DNA from: Phytopythium helicoides
Lineage: Eukaryota; Oomycota; Peronosporomycetes; Pythiales; Pythiaceae
Length of the DNA stretch: 64,000 nucleotides
Reading direction: 5' to 3'
NCBI GenBank assembly: GCA_024867545.1
Contig: JANFNE010000003.1
Span: 62,001-126,000, forward strand
Of the stretch, positions 52,152 to 62,161 are shown one piece after another; position 1 is the stretch's first letter; every line of letters starts with the position of its first letter. The notes beneath the pieces are model-generated. The model was not told the DNA's origin. It saw only the letters and a program-made list of their open reading frames with translations, and ran no database searches. Made by a program: the position numbers and the translations under genes.

Positions 52152-52547
52152 CTCTCGAGCAAGCACGTCAACGGAAATCAAGACGCTCGTCGCGTTCTTC
52201 AGGAGAACTGCGTTGGTCCTTGGTCATTCGGAAGTGCCCATCGATCTCAACACCTCACTTTACAACTCGGTCGCTACTGCTAACCACCACAACTCCCATC
52301 CAAACCCCAACCATGTCCAAGACCTTCACGAAGTTTGCTGTAGCTGGTGCCGGCGGCGTTGGAGCTTCGGTCGTTGACGAACTGCTCAAGAAGAACCTGA
52401 AGGTGACTGTACTCACGCGAGACGATACCAAGGAGGAGATGGTCGCATTCAAGAGCCGCGGTGCAGTCGTCGTTAAGGTGGATTACACTGACCGTGAGGC
52501 CGTGAAGAATGCTCTCACTGGCGTCGAGGCGGTGTACGTTGAGATCG
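52152..52547. repeat. Copy B 5' block of the NmrA/M96 mosaic
   Basis: Near-identical to 49373-49768. Directly after 52547 the sequence resumes as the 3' flank of the NmrA-like gene (copy A from about 50630), so this copy has an internal deletion of about 860 bases that removed exons 2-4. Confidence 0.9.
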
Positions 52548-52558
52548 CAGCCTCATGA
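52313..52558 (+). pseudogene. NmrA-like gene, exon 1 only (copy B)
   Basis: Encodes the same first 73 residues as the gene at 49534 (VAGAGGVGASVVDELL, VTVLTRDD). It then reads through the former intron donor to a stop at 52558. No later exons are present. Any product would be a lone half Rossmann fold. Confidence 0.85.
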
Positions 52559-52579
52559 TTTTACAGTATTTTCACATGG

Positions 52580-53890
52580 CTACTTCAACATGATCAAGCT
52601 GTCTAACAGTGAGTTCTCAAATGCCTGGCTAAGGCGATCATCCAAGTACTTGGATGCTGGTAGCAGTACCTGGTTCACAAAGGTGTAGTGGTTGACGTCG
52701 GCCTTGTCTCCATGGAGGGACAGGAGTGTTGACTCGGTGGTAACCAGCATCCACGAGCCCTGACACGCGCCTTCCTTTACAACCCCCCATCCGTACTCGC
52801 TAGTCTGAGCGATGACATTGGATCCGGCGTCCAACCACTCCCGAGTCGCCGCGATTTGAAAGATATCGCAACCATATCTTGTCCATCGCTTCATGACTCC
52901 CCGTGTTCTGACTCCGAAACTCGATCCTCCAGCAGCATGGGCTGGTACTTGCATGTGAAAGTCGAATCCGACGGCGTCTTCAGAGAGGATCTGTGTCTGT
53001 GAACCAAAGTGAGCATTAGTTGCAATCTTCAACGAGGACGAGCATAGACAGCCGCACACCTCGACGGCCAGCGCTAGTCCATTCATCAATCCTCCGTGAG
53101 GGTAGCTCCAGATGATGTTCACGACGTCGGGAACTGAGAAAGGCATCGATGTGATGCGCCGCACCCTCGCCATAGGCCGAGACGCTTCGTCAAGCACGAT
53201 ACAGCTTTTTTGACCATCAGTAGCATTGTCTCGAAGGCGGCGAATTTTCCCTCTGAGTTGTGCAAGCTTCATGTTGAGCTTTTGCTCCAATGCAGCAAAC
53301 AATCCTGCAAGATCGCTAGGTGACTCGTCCGGTGGGCTAGAGGGCACTATAACCAACTGGCACGACTGGGCGAGCGAGACCACAGGTGCCATGACAGCAG
53401 CGAGCTCTTGGTGCTTTTTTATGAGAACCCGCAGTTGAGCATTCTCGCTCTCCGCTTCCTCCTTCCCGCGCTTCTCATGTTCAGCTGCCTGCTTCCAGTT
53501 TATGCCAGTGCTCGATTGCCGCATGGGCAGTGCGTCGCTGCTTGCAGTATCCCCTTCAGTCTTCACTGCTGGCTTCCTCCGCAGTCTCTGAAGTTGACCT
53601 TGTAGCCGATACACCTCTTGGCACGCCTCCATGATCTCGAGCTTTCGTCGCTTCCACGATGGCATTGCTCTAGATTTCTTGGCATCGGAATTGGCACATG
53701 ACTCTCTCGATTTTGTTTTGGGCGGTTCCACAGTTGACTGCTGCTTGGGGCTCGCTTGTGGAGTCACCGGTATTGGCGGAGCGGCTAACATGAGCTCCTC
53801 GAGTTCCAACGGCCGAAGTGAGTCGTGGTCTTCCGAGTCCCATTTGAGCAGATCGTCCAGCAGCGTGTCGAGTACATGGGTTTCATCCAT
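52580..53890 (-). CDS. M96/bZIP-like regulatory protein
   Basis: From ATG 53890. A 63-base intron at 52997-53059 (GTGTGC..TTCACAG) is likely because its removal joins GLALAVE to TQILSEDAVGFDF cleanly; since it is a multiple of three the frame is open either way. Spliced length 415 residues. The N-terminus is acidic (LDDLLKWDSEDHDSL), then comes a basic/helical bZIP-like stretch (WKRRKLEIMEACQEVYRLQ) and a second coiled coil (EHEKRGKEEAESENAQLRV). The C-terminal half resembles the oomycete M96 mating-specific/START-like family. It probably acts as a nuclear regulator. Copy A and copy C keep only its 3' end. It is convergent with the dead NmrA exon at 52313. Confidence 0.7.
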   Translation of the reverse strand: MDETHVLDTLLDDLLKWDSEDHDSLRPLELEELMLAAPPIPVTPQASPKQQSTVEPPKTKSRESCANSDAKKSRAMPSWKRRKLEIMEACQEVYRLQGQLQRLRRKPAVKTEGDTASSDALPMRQSSTGINWKQAAEHEKRGKEEAESENAQLRVLIKKHQELAAVMAPVVSLAQSCQLVIVPSSPPDESPSDLAGLFAALEQKLNMKLAQLRGKIRRLRDNATDGQKSCIVLDEASRPMARVRRITSMPFSVPDVVNIIWSYPHGGLMNGLALAVEVCGCLCSSSLKIATNAHFGSQTQILSEDAVGFDFHMQVPAHAAGGSSFGVRTRGVMKRWTRYGCDIFQIAATREWLDAGSNVIAQTSEYGWGVVKEGACQGSWMLVTTESTLLSLHGDKADVNHYTFVNQVLLPASKYLDDRLSQAFENSLLDSLIMLK

Positions 53891-56735
53891 CAGAAAATGT
53901 AATCAAGATGTCTGGGGATCGATGAAACGGGAAGGAGTTGAGGTCGATTCGCTGGCAGCAAGCGAGTTGCGAAACGTTAGGCTGATTGTTAGTGATGGCG
54001 ACTGCAAGCTGGCGCTTGCGGCGAGCGATAACTGTGTGACGTTTTGGCGATCTGCGTTGGCTTTGATGATGAAAAAGCGCGGATTACGGTTTTGTAAATA
54101 ATGCCGTGTTTCAGCTTGTGCAGTGCAGAGTCAAACGGAGAATGAGGCAGTGGATGTTTGACTGTAGTCGGCCATAAAGTGTCGGTCGATTTTACAATCT
54201 CGCTTCCTGTTTCCTCTTGATTGCTTCGCGTGTCGATGGTGATGCTTCCACCTTCTCGATCTCAGATTTGGCGATCCTCGTCCAACTTGCGTAGGCTCGA
54301 TTGGATGCTGAACAAGTGACGCCAACTGACTGACAGACCCCTCTCTTCCCTCATTGATTGAAGATCCTGATGTAGAATGGCTGCTGAGATAGCCGAGGCT
54401 GCAGGCATGAGATTCGCAAGCCACAACGACTGATTGGCGGCTGAGCGGGGCAGGAGGAAGTCACCACCAACCAAGTCAACTGCGGAGTTCACTTCGAGCC
54501 GACGTAGGACCGACTTACGGCTGCTCATGACGCAAATCTCATGCTTCACCTGAAATTTGTGATCCTCGATCCCACGACCAGGAACGTCTGCTCGAGTGCG
54601 AGGATGCTTCCCAGGTCAAGGTACGTGCTTCATCCTCGAGGTCTCCGTGGGTTCTAATATCGTCTCGAACATGCTCCATACTCAGCTAGTTCGAGCTCCT
54701 GAAAGGGCTGAAGCTATCAAAGCACGAGCTACCGACCGACCCTGCTACCGTGTCGTGCAGTGGATGAGGTTCTGACGACTGGTTCCAATTGTCGTCATCT
54801 CGATCGCAAAGGTAGCGCACTTCGGGGAGGTCAAGCTGTCCATGGAAACCAAGTGGCGGTGACTTGAGCAAGATGCGCATGTTCGAGTCTAGGGCAGCTT
54901 AACCCCCTGAACAAATGGAGCCCCGGTCATATCTTCGCTAATTAGTCAACTGGGTCCGGAACATAGTCATCACCAAATGGAGTCTCGTCCACATCATCGC
55001 TGGGATCCAAGACTCGTCCGAAACATAAACATCACCAATCATTGACAGATAGTCGTCACAGCTGCGTCTGAAAGATAGCCGTCACCAACTAACGTCTCAT
55101 CAACATCGAACGGCTCATATGGGCATGGAGAGCCAGAAAGAAATCGAGCTTGACGAGAACTCTCTAGGCGTCGACGCGGTCGAGTCGACCTGCTAGATCT
55201 CTCTAGATCTCTCGGGCTTCGTCCCGCGCTCGTTGGTTGCATCGTGGATGCCAATGCGCAGGTTCGCAAGGCTGCCTCCTCGCTTTGTTCCTCTTTGCAA
55301 TGCAAGTGTCGAGCCCTAGTTGCTCATCAGACCGATGGAAAGTAGAGGGTGCCATCCCCCTCGTTCATCATGCTTCACATACATTTTGCAAGTAAAAAGG
55401 GAGGGATGTCATCGAAATGTGCGGACTTCAACTTGCGAGGGCGAGGCATTCGACGCCAAGCTCTCTTCCCCTCAGTTGGCAAGTTTCAAGATGGAGCTCA
55501 AGCGACTGCTCTCTGCGGTTCACGACCCAGGGCCACGCGCTTGAGCATCTAACGCGCGAGAAGACCAAGGCGAAGACACACCCTCTCGTGATCAAGAGCA
55601 GACCTTACGGCTCAGCTGGATCCAGGCATTCGCGAAAACCAAGCACCTCGCCTCGGCTTCAGCTGTGCGTCCAAGCTCGAGATCTCACGGTGGCTCAAGC
55701 GGTGGCTTCATCGGACGCTTGCGAAAACCAAGCTGCGTCTGTCTGCTGCTACCCAGCCACGCTCGAGAGCTGCGTCAATGAGCGAGTGTCGTGCGCCAGC
55801 GAAAACCAAGCAACGCCTGCGGCATTCAGCTTGACGACTCCACCACGAGAGTGCCGTCGAGGGGACGCGTCTTCGTAACTTCGGTCGACATGCGCGGCCA
55901 GCCAGCTTCTTCCCGGACTACAGCGGGGCGTCATAAAGACGTATGCAGTGTGAGCAGACTCTAGTCTCTCGCTGCGCGGCGCAGTGTTCTACACTCGCCG
56001 TGAAAGCTCCATGTCTCTAGTTCGATAGTGTAGCTACTGTGGTTTAAAGGATACCATCTCTTCGATAAGGAGGAGGTGCAGGTTCCATGACTTGTGGATC
56101 AGGCTCTGCAGCCCTTCGGTACGCTCAGAACTAACGCGAAAGTGACAAGAACGACTACTACTGTACTATGCTCAATTCATGCGGTCGTGGTCAAACTTGA
56201 CTCGCAAAGTATTTGTCTGCCAACTGTAGCGTTGGCGGGAGTAATCTGACGCTGACTTCTGCATCTTTTTCTCTGTTCGAGCAGAAACTTCGCGCATGCG
56301 TGAAGTGCAGAGCACGTGACGACCGTTCACACAGAGGCGACACCTTCCTGCACCTAGGTACGTTTCCAGTAGCTTAATGCAGTCGCACAGCAAAAGGCAA
56401 GAGAGCAACTATTCGACCAAGACCGGAAAAAGTCCGTGGAGCGCCGACACAGACTGGAATTGCACCCATTGCAAACGCACTGGTCGTCAGTTCGGGCAGG
56501 CGCTGGCTCCTCAGTCGAGTTTCGGAGGCTCTATACAACGAAGATTTAATCCTTGCTGTGGTTGCTGGCTAACCAGTTCTCCTCCATGCGCATTCCCTGC
56601 TTCGATGCGGACGAAAAATCCACCGCAGGGTTCAAGGCTCAACCGACCGTCGACGGTGCCTTGCGGCGGTCCTTCGACTTCACTTGTCGTTTATTCTACT
56701 GCTGCAGACGCCGCTGACCAACTACACGTGCCAAG
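53891..56735. other. Gene-poor region with degenerate repeats
   Basis: 2.8 kb with no recognised gene. Tandem degenerate repeats lie at 54960-55110. GCGAAAACCAAGC recurs three times at about 90-base spacing between 55630 and 55815, inside a 153-codon frame (55417-55878) that looks accidental. The last 100 bases hold the leader of the elicitin-like gene. Confidence 0.45.
54960..55110. repeat. Degenerate tandem repeat
   Basis: The word ATAGTCATCACCAA and variants recur at about 54964, 55025, 55049 and 55075, in two cases followed by a GTCTC(G/A)TC(C/A)ACATC word. On the minus strand the units encode DVDETxxGDxY-type peptides interrupted by stops, so this may be a fragment of a repetitive acidic protein gene. 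Confidence 0.5.
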
Positions 56736-57755
56736 ATGCGAATCCTCGTCGGAATTGGCGTGACACTAGCCGCTGTGATCACCATCGTCGCTGGTGACAG
56801 CTGCTCCAGCTCGGAGATGACCTCGACTGACACGTATCTCGCACAGTATGCAGACCAGCTGACCAACGACTGCACCATCGACATCTGCTCAAGCAAGTGT
56901 ATCGAGACCATGAATGAGATCGCTGACGCCCTACCAGACTGCGACTACATTGAAGGTGTCAACTATCACGAGACGATGGCTCAGAGTATCGCAGCGTGCG
57001 AGTCTATCACGACGGGCTCCCTGTCTACCACAGATGATGAGGGATCGTCGGAAGCCGGCGAGGCTTCAGGACTCTCCCCCACCGCAGGTATATGCTCCGA
57101 CTCAGAAGTCGAGTCCACCAACACCTACGTTGCGCAGTACGCGGACGCCATGTCTACGAACTGCGGAGCGGATTGGTCGTGCACAAGCGACTGCGTTGAC
57201 ACCTTGACCGAACTGGCTGCTTCTGTCCCCGATTGTGTTTACTCAGACGGCGTAAACTACTACGAGACCTTCGAGCTTGCGCTTGCCGCCTGCCCAACAA
57301 GCAGCCTCGAAAGCTCCGCAAGCAGTAGCGGCTCGTCGTCTTCAACCTTTTCGACTGGAACGGCGTGCTCGACCTCGGAAAACTCCGACACGAACGTATA
57401 CCTTGTTGACGTCTACACCGAGTACACGGCAGAGTGATCGACCGACATGTGCTCCAGTGGATGCGTGGAGATCATGAGCACTCTTGCGAGTGAGCTCCCG
57501 GACTGTGTCTCCTCGGACGGCAACAACTACTACGAGAGCGTCTCCGCTGTGCTCGCCTCATGCGACTCATCCCCAACGACCACCGAAAGCAGCGGCTCCT
57601 CTTCATTGCCGTCCTTCCTTCGAACAGAGACCCCAGCAGCGAGCTCCACCGGTTCGAACAGCAAATCCGACGCAACCTCTCTGATCGGGTCGGCGACATC
57701 CCTCGTGTTTACTTTTGTTGCGATCGCAGCGACAACCACTCATCTTCTGCTTTGA
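56736..57755 (+). pseudogene. Three-domain elicitin-like protein with in-frame TGA
   Basis: ATG 56736 begins a signal peptide (MRILVGIGVTLAAVITIVAG). Three tandem elicitin-like domains follow, each with six Cys in the pattern C, about 22, C, about 4, C-x3-C, about 13, LPDC or VPDC, about 19, C. Ser/Thr-rich linkers separate them, and the C-terminus ends in a hydrophobic GPI-type tail (SLVFTFVAIAATTTHLLL). The frame is one piece except for a TGA at 57435-57437 in domain 3, exactly where domains 1 and 2 have their second Cys. Elicitins bind sterols and are recognised by plants. The spacing between Cys 2 and 3 is shorter than in canonical elicitins, so this is an elicitin-like (ELL) type. Without read-through the product would be secreted but not anchored. 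Confidence 0.8.
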
Positions 57756-58046
57756 AGGACCTCGGAGATCCTCGAGGTGGGAAGGTCTGTGTCCTACACG
57801 CATACTGCGATCAATATAACGCGTTGACATCTGCAGCCTTCTTTCGTTGTTCGTGGACACTTAGCAAATCCTTCGCCCGCCCCATGTCCAGGACGCATCA
57901 TTGGGACATGCGGCGGGCACCGTCAAACCGTCATCGCCCCTCACACCGTAAACAATGGTCGGACACGATGCTCTCCCTGGTGCTGGTGCTTAAGTCGGCT
58001 TTGCAGCCAAACCGAAACTGCCCGCCTTCCGAACAACCACATCGAG
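57756..58046. other. Intergenic between elicitin-like genes
   Basis: 291 bases; 3' UTR of the first elicitin-like gene and promoter of the second. No gene recognised, and I did not find a convincing SECIS-like stem by eye. Confidence 0.4.
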
Positions 58047-58754
58047 ATGAAGTGGTCGACCTGGCGCCTCATTGCTTTGATTGCTGGCGTTTGGCATGAA
58101 AGCGCCTTCGGTGACAGTTGCAGCAGCTCCGACATGGAAGCGACCGAGACTGCGCTCTACGACCACGCGGGTGCGCTAAACAGTTGTACGGTCAATCTGT
58201 GCGAGGAGCGATGCGTTTCGGCGATGGAGGATGCCACAAGCGACCTGCCCAACTGCGAGTATATCGAGGGGCTCAACTACTACGAGATTATGACCCAAAG
58301 TGTCCAGGCGTGCGAATCACGGTCAGCTAGTCCCAACGTCACTGAGGCAACAGTTGCGTCAGCAGAGGCGTCAAATTCCACGAACTCTAGCGTTCCCGGA
58401 TGCTCTCAGACTGAGATTTCAACCACAAGCGCTTTGCTCGCCCAGAATTCTGACGTGCTTGCGACGAGTTGCGCGAAAGATTTGGTGTGCTCGACCGACT
58501 GCGTTGGGCTCATGACGGAGTTGCTAAACTCCCTCCCAGACTGTGTATTCTTTGAGGGCGTCAGCTACTACGGCACGTTCAACGCAACGATTGAAGGCTG
58601 CCTAGCAGGTGGAGCAGCAACATTAAGCGCGGTTGGATCAAACTCTAATGAGAGCTCTGTCGATGCGGGATCGGGTACTGTTGAGTTGGCTCCGACCACC
58701 TTCTCAGCGATTGTAGTACCTACTTCGATAGGACTCATGTTGATGGTGCTGTAG
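58047..58754 (+). CDS. Two-domain elicitin-like GPI-type protein
   Basis: 235 residues. A signal peptide (WRLIALIAGVWHESAFG) is followed by two elicitin-like six-Cys domains (SCSSSDMEATETAL to QACES, and GCSQTEISTTSAL to IEGC). An Asn/Ser-rich, glycosylation-prone linker joins them, and the C-terminus is hydrophobic (FSAIVVPTSIGLMLMVL), typical of a GPI-anchor signal. It is a sister of the upstream three-domain gene (GDSCSSS.., CEYIEGLNYYE versus CDYIEGVNYHE). All twelve Cys are present. The stop is 28 bases before the mosaic copy C begins. Likely displayed on the cell surface. Confidence 0.85.
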   Translation: MKWSTWRLIALIAGVWHESAFGDSCSSSDMEATETALYDHAGALNSCTVNLCEERCVSAMEDATSDLPNCEYIEGLNYYEIMTQSVQACESRSASPNVTEATVASAEASNSTNSSVPGCSQTEISTTSALLAQNSDVLATSCAKDLVCSTDCVGLMTELLNSLPDCVFFEGVSYYGTFNATIEGCLAGGAATLSAVGSNSNESSVDAGSGTVELAPTTFSAIVVPTSIGLMLMVL

Positions 58755-58781
58755 ACCAAGTGTACCTCTATTATCTATTGT

Positions 58782-59201
58782 GAAATCCCAGCTCGAGTGG
58801 GCCATGGTTCCGTTTGAGGGTGATCGCAAGTCTCCTCTCGAGATCGCGGCGATCGCGGAGCAGAAGCTCGCCAAGAAGATCGGCGTCACGTTCGCTGATT
58901 ACGAGGAAAACAAGAAGAAGTACCACTCGGACTTTGGCGCTTTCCTCACGACGCTTTTTGCTGACGGACGTGGCGTCGCTGGACCCGAAGAACGTATGAA
59001 CGAGGTCAAAACGACGTACTTTCCTGACTGGAAGCCCACGTCGTATGAGACTTTCGAGCTTGGACAGTAAGGGCTGGGAGCGAAAAGGTCCAGTGTAGCA
59101 TGCTGCCTCTTGATTTTTCATTTACAGTAATTTCACATGGCTACTTCAACATGATCAAGCTGTCTAACAGTGAGTTCTCAAATGCCTGGCTAAGGCGATC
59201 A
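58782..59201. repeat. Copy C of the NmrA/M96 mosaic
   Basis: 420 bases collinear with 50308-50727 at a constant offset of 8474, without indels. It contains the last 96 codons of the NmrA-like gene (an open frame from 58780 to 59070), its 3' flank and the beginning of the M96-like 3' end. Both ends are abrupt. The NmrA piece has a few substitutions and no start, so it is a gene fragment. Confidence 0.92.
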
Positions 59202-59355
59202 GCACGTCGCTGCCTACGCTGCCGCCTACGCTGCCTTCCTGGATGATACGGATACCGCCTCCAGAGCGGCTTGACACAAGTACTGCGCTAGATGAGCTTG
59301 CGGACGTGCCACTACCGAGCACCGTCGCTCCGCTTGGACCCATCGTTGTCTTCAC
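59202..59355 (-). pseudogene. Fragment of the Ser/Gly-rich repeat gene
   Basis: On the minus strand it encodes SSSAVLVSSRSGGGIRIIQ, then GSVGGSVGSDVLI. This corresponds to the N-terminal part of the broken gene at 7491-8589 (GVVLVPSGSGGGVRIIQ, then GSNARSDVLL). The join to mosaic copy C is exactly at 59201/59202. Confidence 0.65.
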
Positions 59356-59621
59356 TCAACCACTCATCACTTCCACATCTTGCCGGGAACCCCGGCCTTC
59401 ACCTTCGTCCAAAGGACGAGCCAGTCAACCAATTGCCAAAGCTCTACCTAAAATGGCTACATTGAAGTGGTCATGGGTCATGATCAGTAAATATTCCTTA
59501 AACAAGACCATTCGTTTAAAAAAGTTGGAAGACAGTAACCATCGCCGCTCGCCCCGGCAAATATGAGTAAGAGGCCGCCCTGTTGGGCTCGTCTTGGCGG
59601 AGATCGGTCAGTTGAATTTTT
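59356..59621. other. Intergenic, no gene
   Basis: 266 bases upstream of the third Fanzor. Part of 59356-59500 may continue a degraded element. No feature recognised. Confidence 0.4.
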
Positions 59622-61274
59622 GTGACCTCAGCGGTAGGCGACTCCAAGTGCAGCCTGTCCAAGATGGCGCCGAAGCGCAAGATGGACGATGAGGAGGAGA
59701 CGTTCCTCAGGGGCCGCGTCAACAGCACGGTGGATTGCAAGCTCCCCACGATATGCAGCACTGAGCCTCTCCTGGACGAGATACGGCGATCGACGGTCGA
59801 GATGAAGCAGTGTAAGCTCGAGGCGACGAGGCTCGCCAACTACCACGTGTTCCGCTGACTTCGAGATAGCATTCCATTGCCTGACCTCGGGATCACATTT
59901 TACAGCCAATGCTGCAGCGGTGTGATGAAGGCAGCTGAGGACGAGTTCAAGAGGACTGGCAAGCTTCAAGTCGACGACGAGCTGCTCAAGACACTTCGGT
60001 GGTACTGGAAGGAGCGCGAAGAGCAGTCAGCCTACCGACCACCTTCGCTGAACTACAGCGCAGCGATGCGAACGGAGCTCGCGCGTGGTATGTCAGTGAA
60101 CCCTCAGAATATGATCACGCTGCAGTTCCGGAAGCGCCTCTACCAGTACGTGCGGTTCCGCTACGCAAAAGATGGCGAGCTGAAGCTGACTGCCAAGGAG
60201 ACTCGCCGCCTCGTAGACAGCTGTTACCGCGTCAAAGAGGTCCCCGCGGAGCCTGTAGACAGCGAGCCGCCACCGCCCAAGCGCAGGAAGACCTCTGCAA
60301 CGACAAGGTCGAGCAAGAAGAGAAAGAATAAGAAGAAGCCGAAGATGGTCAAGCTGTGGAACGCGTGGGAGCCAACCGACGACCCAGAAGAGCAGGAGCT
60401 CCGCGACTAGCTGGGCATCGTCCCATGGGACTTCTACATCAAGGCTAACTTGGATCACTTTGTCGGAAAGCTCTACGACATGCTGTCGTTCATGGAGCCG
60501 TTCGCGTCAGCGCATCCGAAGATCAAGGGGACCAAGCTATACTCGTTGCTACCCCGTTCCACGTCGTTTGAGTCTTGCCATATCACCATCAACGGAAGCA
60601 CGCTGTATGGCATGTGCGCCAGAATCTATGAGCGAAGCGACTGGAAGCTTGACACTGTTCCTGTTGGATCCAGAGGCGGCACGAACAAATCATTCTTTCA
60701 GAAGAACTGCTCTGCCTTCTTACGTCAAGTTTTCAACGTCAGCCAGTTTGAGACGAGGATGCCTAGCTGTACCGCCACCAAGACCGAGTTCAATGAGATG
60801 GACCTGGACAGCATGAAGACATGCGCGAGTCGCTACTTTCGCAACCAGGTCATGTCAGATGGCTACAGTGCTAGTGTCTTGCTGACACATCCCAAGAATG
60901 ACGTCAACTACGAGGAACAGACGAACGACAAAGCGCGCATTAGCAATAACGACCCGCTCGAGAAGGCGCGCAAGAAGCTGCCCCGCGACTACACTCCAGA
61001 GGTCATGATCGGGATTGACCCGGGCGTGAGAATGCTGTGCACGGCGGTAAGCGTCGGTCGTCTACAGCGTCGTCGTGTCCGGAAAAAAGTGGCTGCAATG
61101 GAGACGACAGCGCAAGCGGAAAAGCTCAACCGTGCATATCGCCAAGATCAAAGGATCACCGAGATCAGCACAGGAGAGTACCGCCAGCGTGCCAAGATGA
61201 CCCAGTTTCAGCACTGGTACGAGCGTCCCAACCACTTTACACGAGTATTCTTTGGTGAAGCATGTGAAAGCTAA
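59622..61274 (+). pseudogene. Second Fanzor lineage, two stops and C-terminal truncation
   Basis: One reading frame carries the whole N-terminal two thirds, interrupted only by TGA at 59856 and TAG at 60408. The likely start is MAPKRKMDDEEE at 59664. Matching landmarks with the 14004 protein: LYSLLPRSTSFE versus FSLLPTKNGFK, VFNVSQFETR versus LFNIEKFETA, MSDGYSASVLLTHPK versus VTDGKAVSIVMRKTHP. The RuvC-I segment is MIGIDPGVRMLCTAVS, and STGEYRQRAKMTQFQHWYERP corresponds to STREFYEDARYHKSNQKIACW. A Lys/Arg-rich NLS-like tract (RSSKKRKNKKKPK) lies near 60310-60345. The sequence ends at a TAA at 61272 before the zinc ribbon and RuvC-III, so it lacks a complete nuclease site. The sequence divergence from the other two copies shows an older, separate lineage. 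Confidence 0.75.
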
Positions 61275-61379
61275 ATGGCTCCTGTGGGGACCAACATAGA
61301 GCTCAGCAATGCTTCGAAGCCCAGCACAAGTAACTGTGAGGTATGGGGCGTTGGTTTCATGCCCGATCTAAGCTAAACA

Positions 61380-61991
61380 TGTAATGGGCCCCATGTCCAT
61401 TACATGACACAATCTGGTCACAGATTGGTGTCTGTGACAGTAGACTGGTGTCTGTGGCAGCAGACTGGTGTGAGACACACTCACGGGAGCAATCAATGAT
61501 TGCGACCGCACGGAATGTTCTCGAAGCATTCTTGAGTGCTCTCTGCACACGTGTCTCTGTGCATGAAGATGGTTCCTGCTGGATTTCTCTCTAGTGACGA
61601 AGCCGACGTGTCATTGTGGGTACATGTTCGTGGTTTCAACCAATCACAACGTGCCACGTGGCGAGAGAGAGGTTCTTTGTTGAAGAACCCGAAGCTCAAG
61701 TTCAAGTTCAAGTTGGAGAACATTCTCCTGGCCCAAGCTTCAAGTTCAACCTGATTCAACCCAAGGTTTTATATTGCATTTGTAGGTTGATTGCATTTAA
61801 CCCCATAGGACCCTAGTGGTTTTATGCTCGTAGGATTCAGGAACCATAAGCTTTTCAATTCAGTTGCAAATTTGCCGCCTTCACCTCAAGTCTCCTTCCT
61901 CCTCCCTCCAAGTCGGGAGAGACCAAGTCTTCCTCAAGCGCAAGCGTGTGTGCCGTGTTTTGGGGACTGTCGTGGACAGCGCCCCATTACA
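61380..61991 (+). repeat. 5' LTR (proposed)
   Basis: The 612-base segment starts TGTAATGGG (61380-61388) and ends CCCATTACA (61983-61991), a perfect 9 bp inverted terminal pair bounded by TG..CA as expected of an LTR. About 20-base tandem repeats (GACTGGTGTCTGTGGCAGCA type, nearly three copies, 61424-61482) lie in the presumed U3. The boundary cannot be confirmed without the 3' LTR. Confidence 0.65.
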
Positions 61992-61993
61992 CC

Positions 61994-62008
61994 TGGTAGC
62001 ACTTTGAG
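61994..62008 (+). promoter_or_regulatory. Primer-binding site (proposed)
   Basis: TGGTAGCACTTTGAG begins two bases after the proposed LTR end. TGG at the first position complements the CCA end of a tRNA; the first eight bases would fit an initiator-Met tRNA end, the rest fits less well. The exact tRNA is unclear. Confidence 0.45.
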
Positions 62009-62161
62009 AGGTCCTTCCTGCGACCTTCCTAGAAGGGATTGCCGAAGTTGCGCTGAGCACTTCGTGAACCCTGCTCTAGAAGAGGATTGACAAAGAGGCT
62101 TTCGCCCTTTGTGCACTTCCTTTCAAGACTCTCCCTGTCTATTGCGCAGACAGCAGAAGGG

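Noticed and set aside
55630..55815. Possible CRISPR-like array (GCGAAAACCAAGC three times)
   Set aside because: Only three 13-base matches at irregular roughly 90-base spacing in a eukaryotic genome; no cas genes.
57435..57437. Selenocysteine as the primary explanation for the TGA
   Set aside because: A disulfide-forming Cys in a secreted structural domain is an unlikely Sec site and I could not see a SECIS stem by eye; kept only as an alternative to test.
61275..61379. Continuation of the third Fanzor up to the LTR
   Set aside because: The translated sequence after the TAA at 61272 shows no match to the GFGDWG or zinc-ribbon regions of the other copy.
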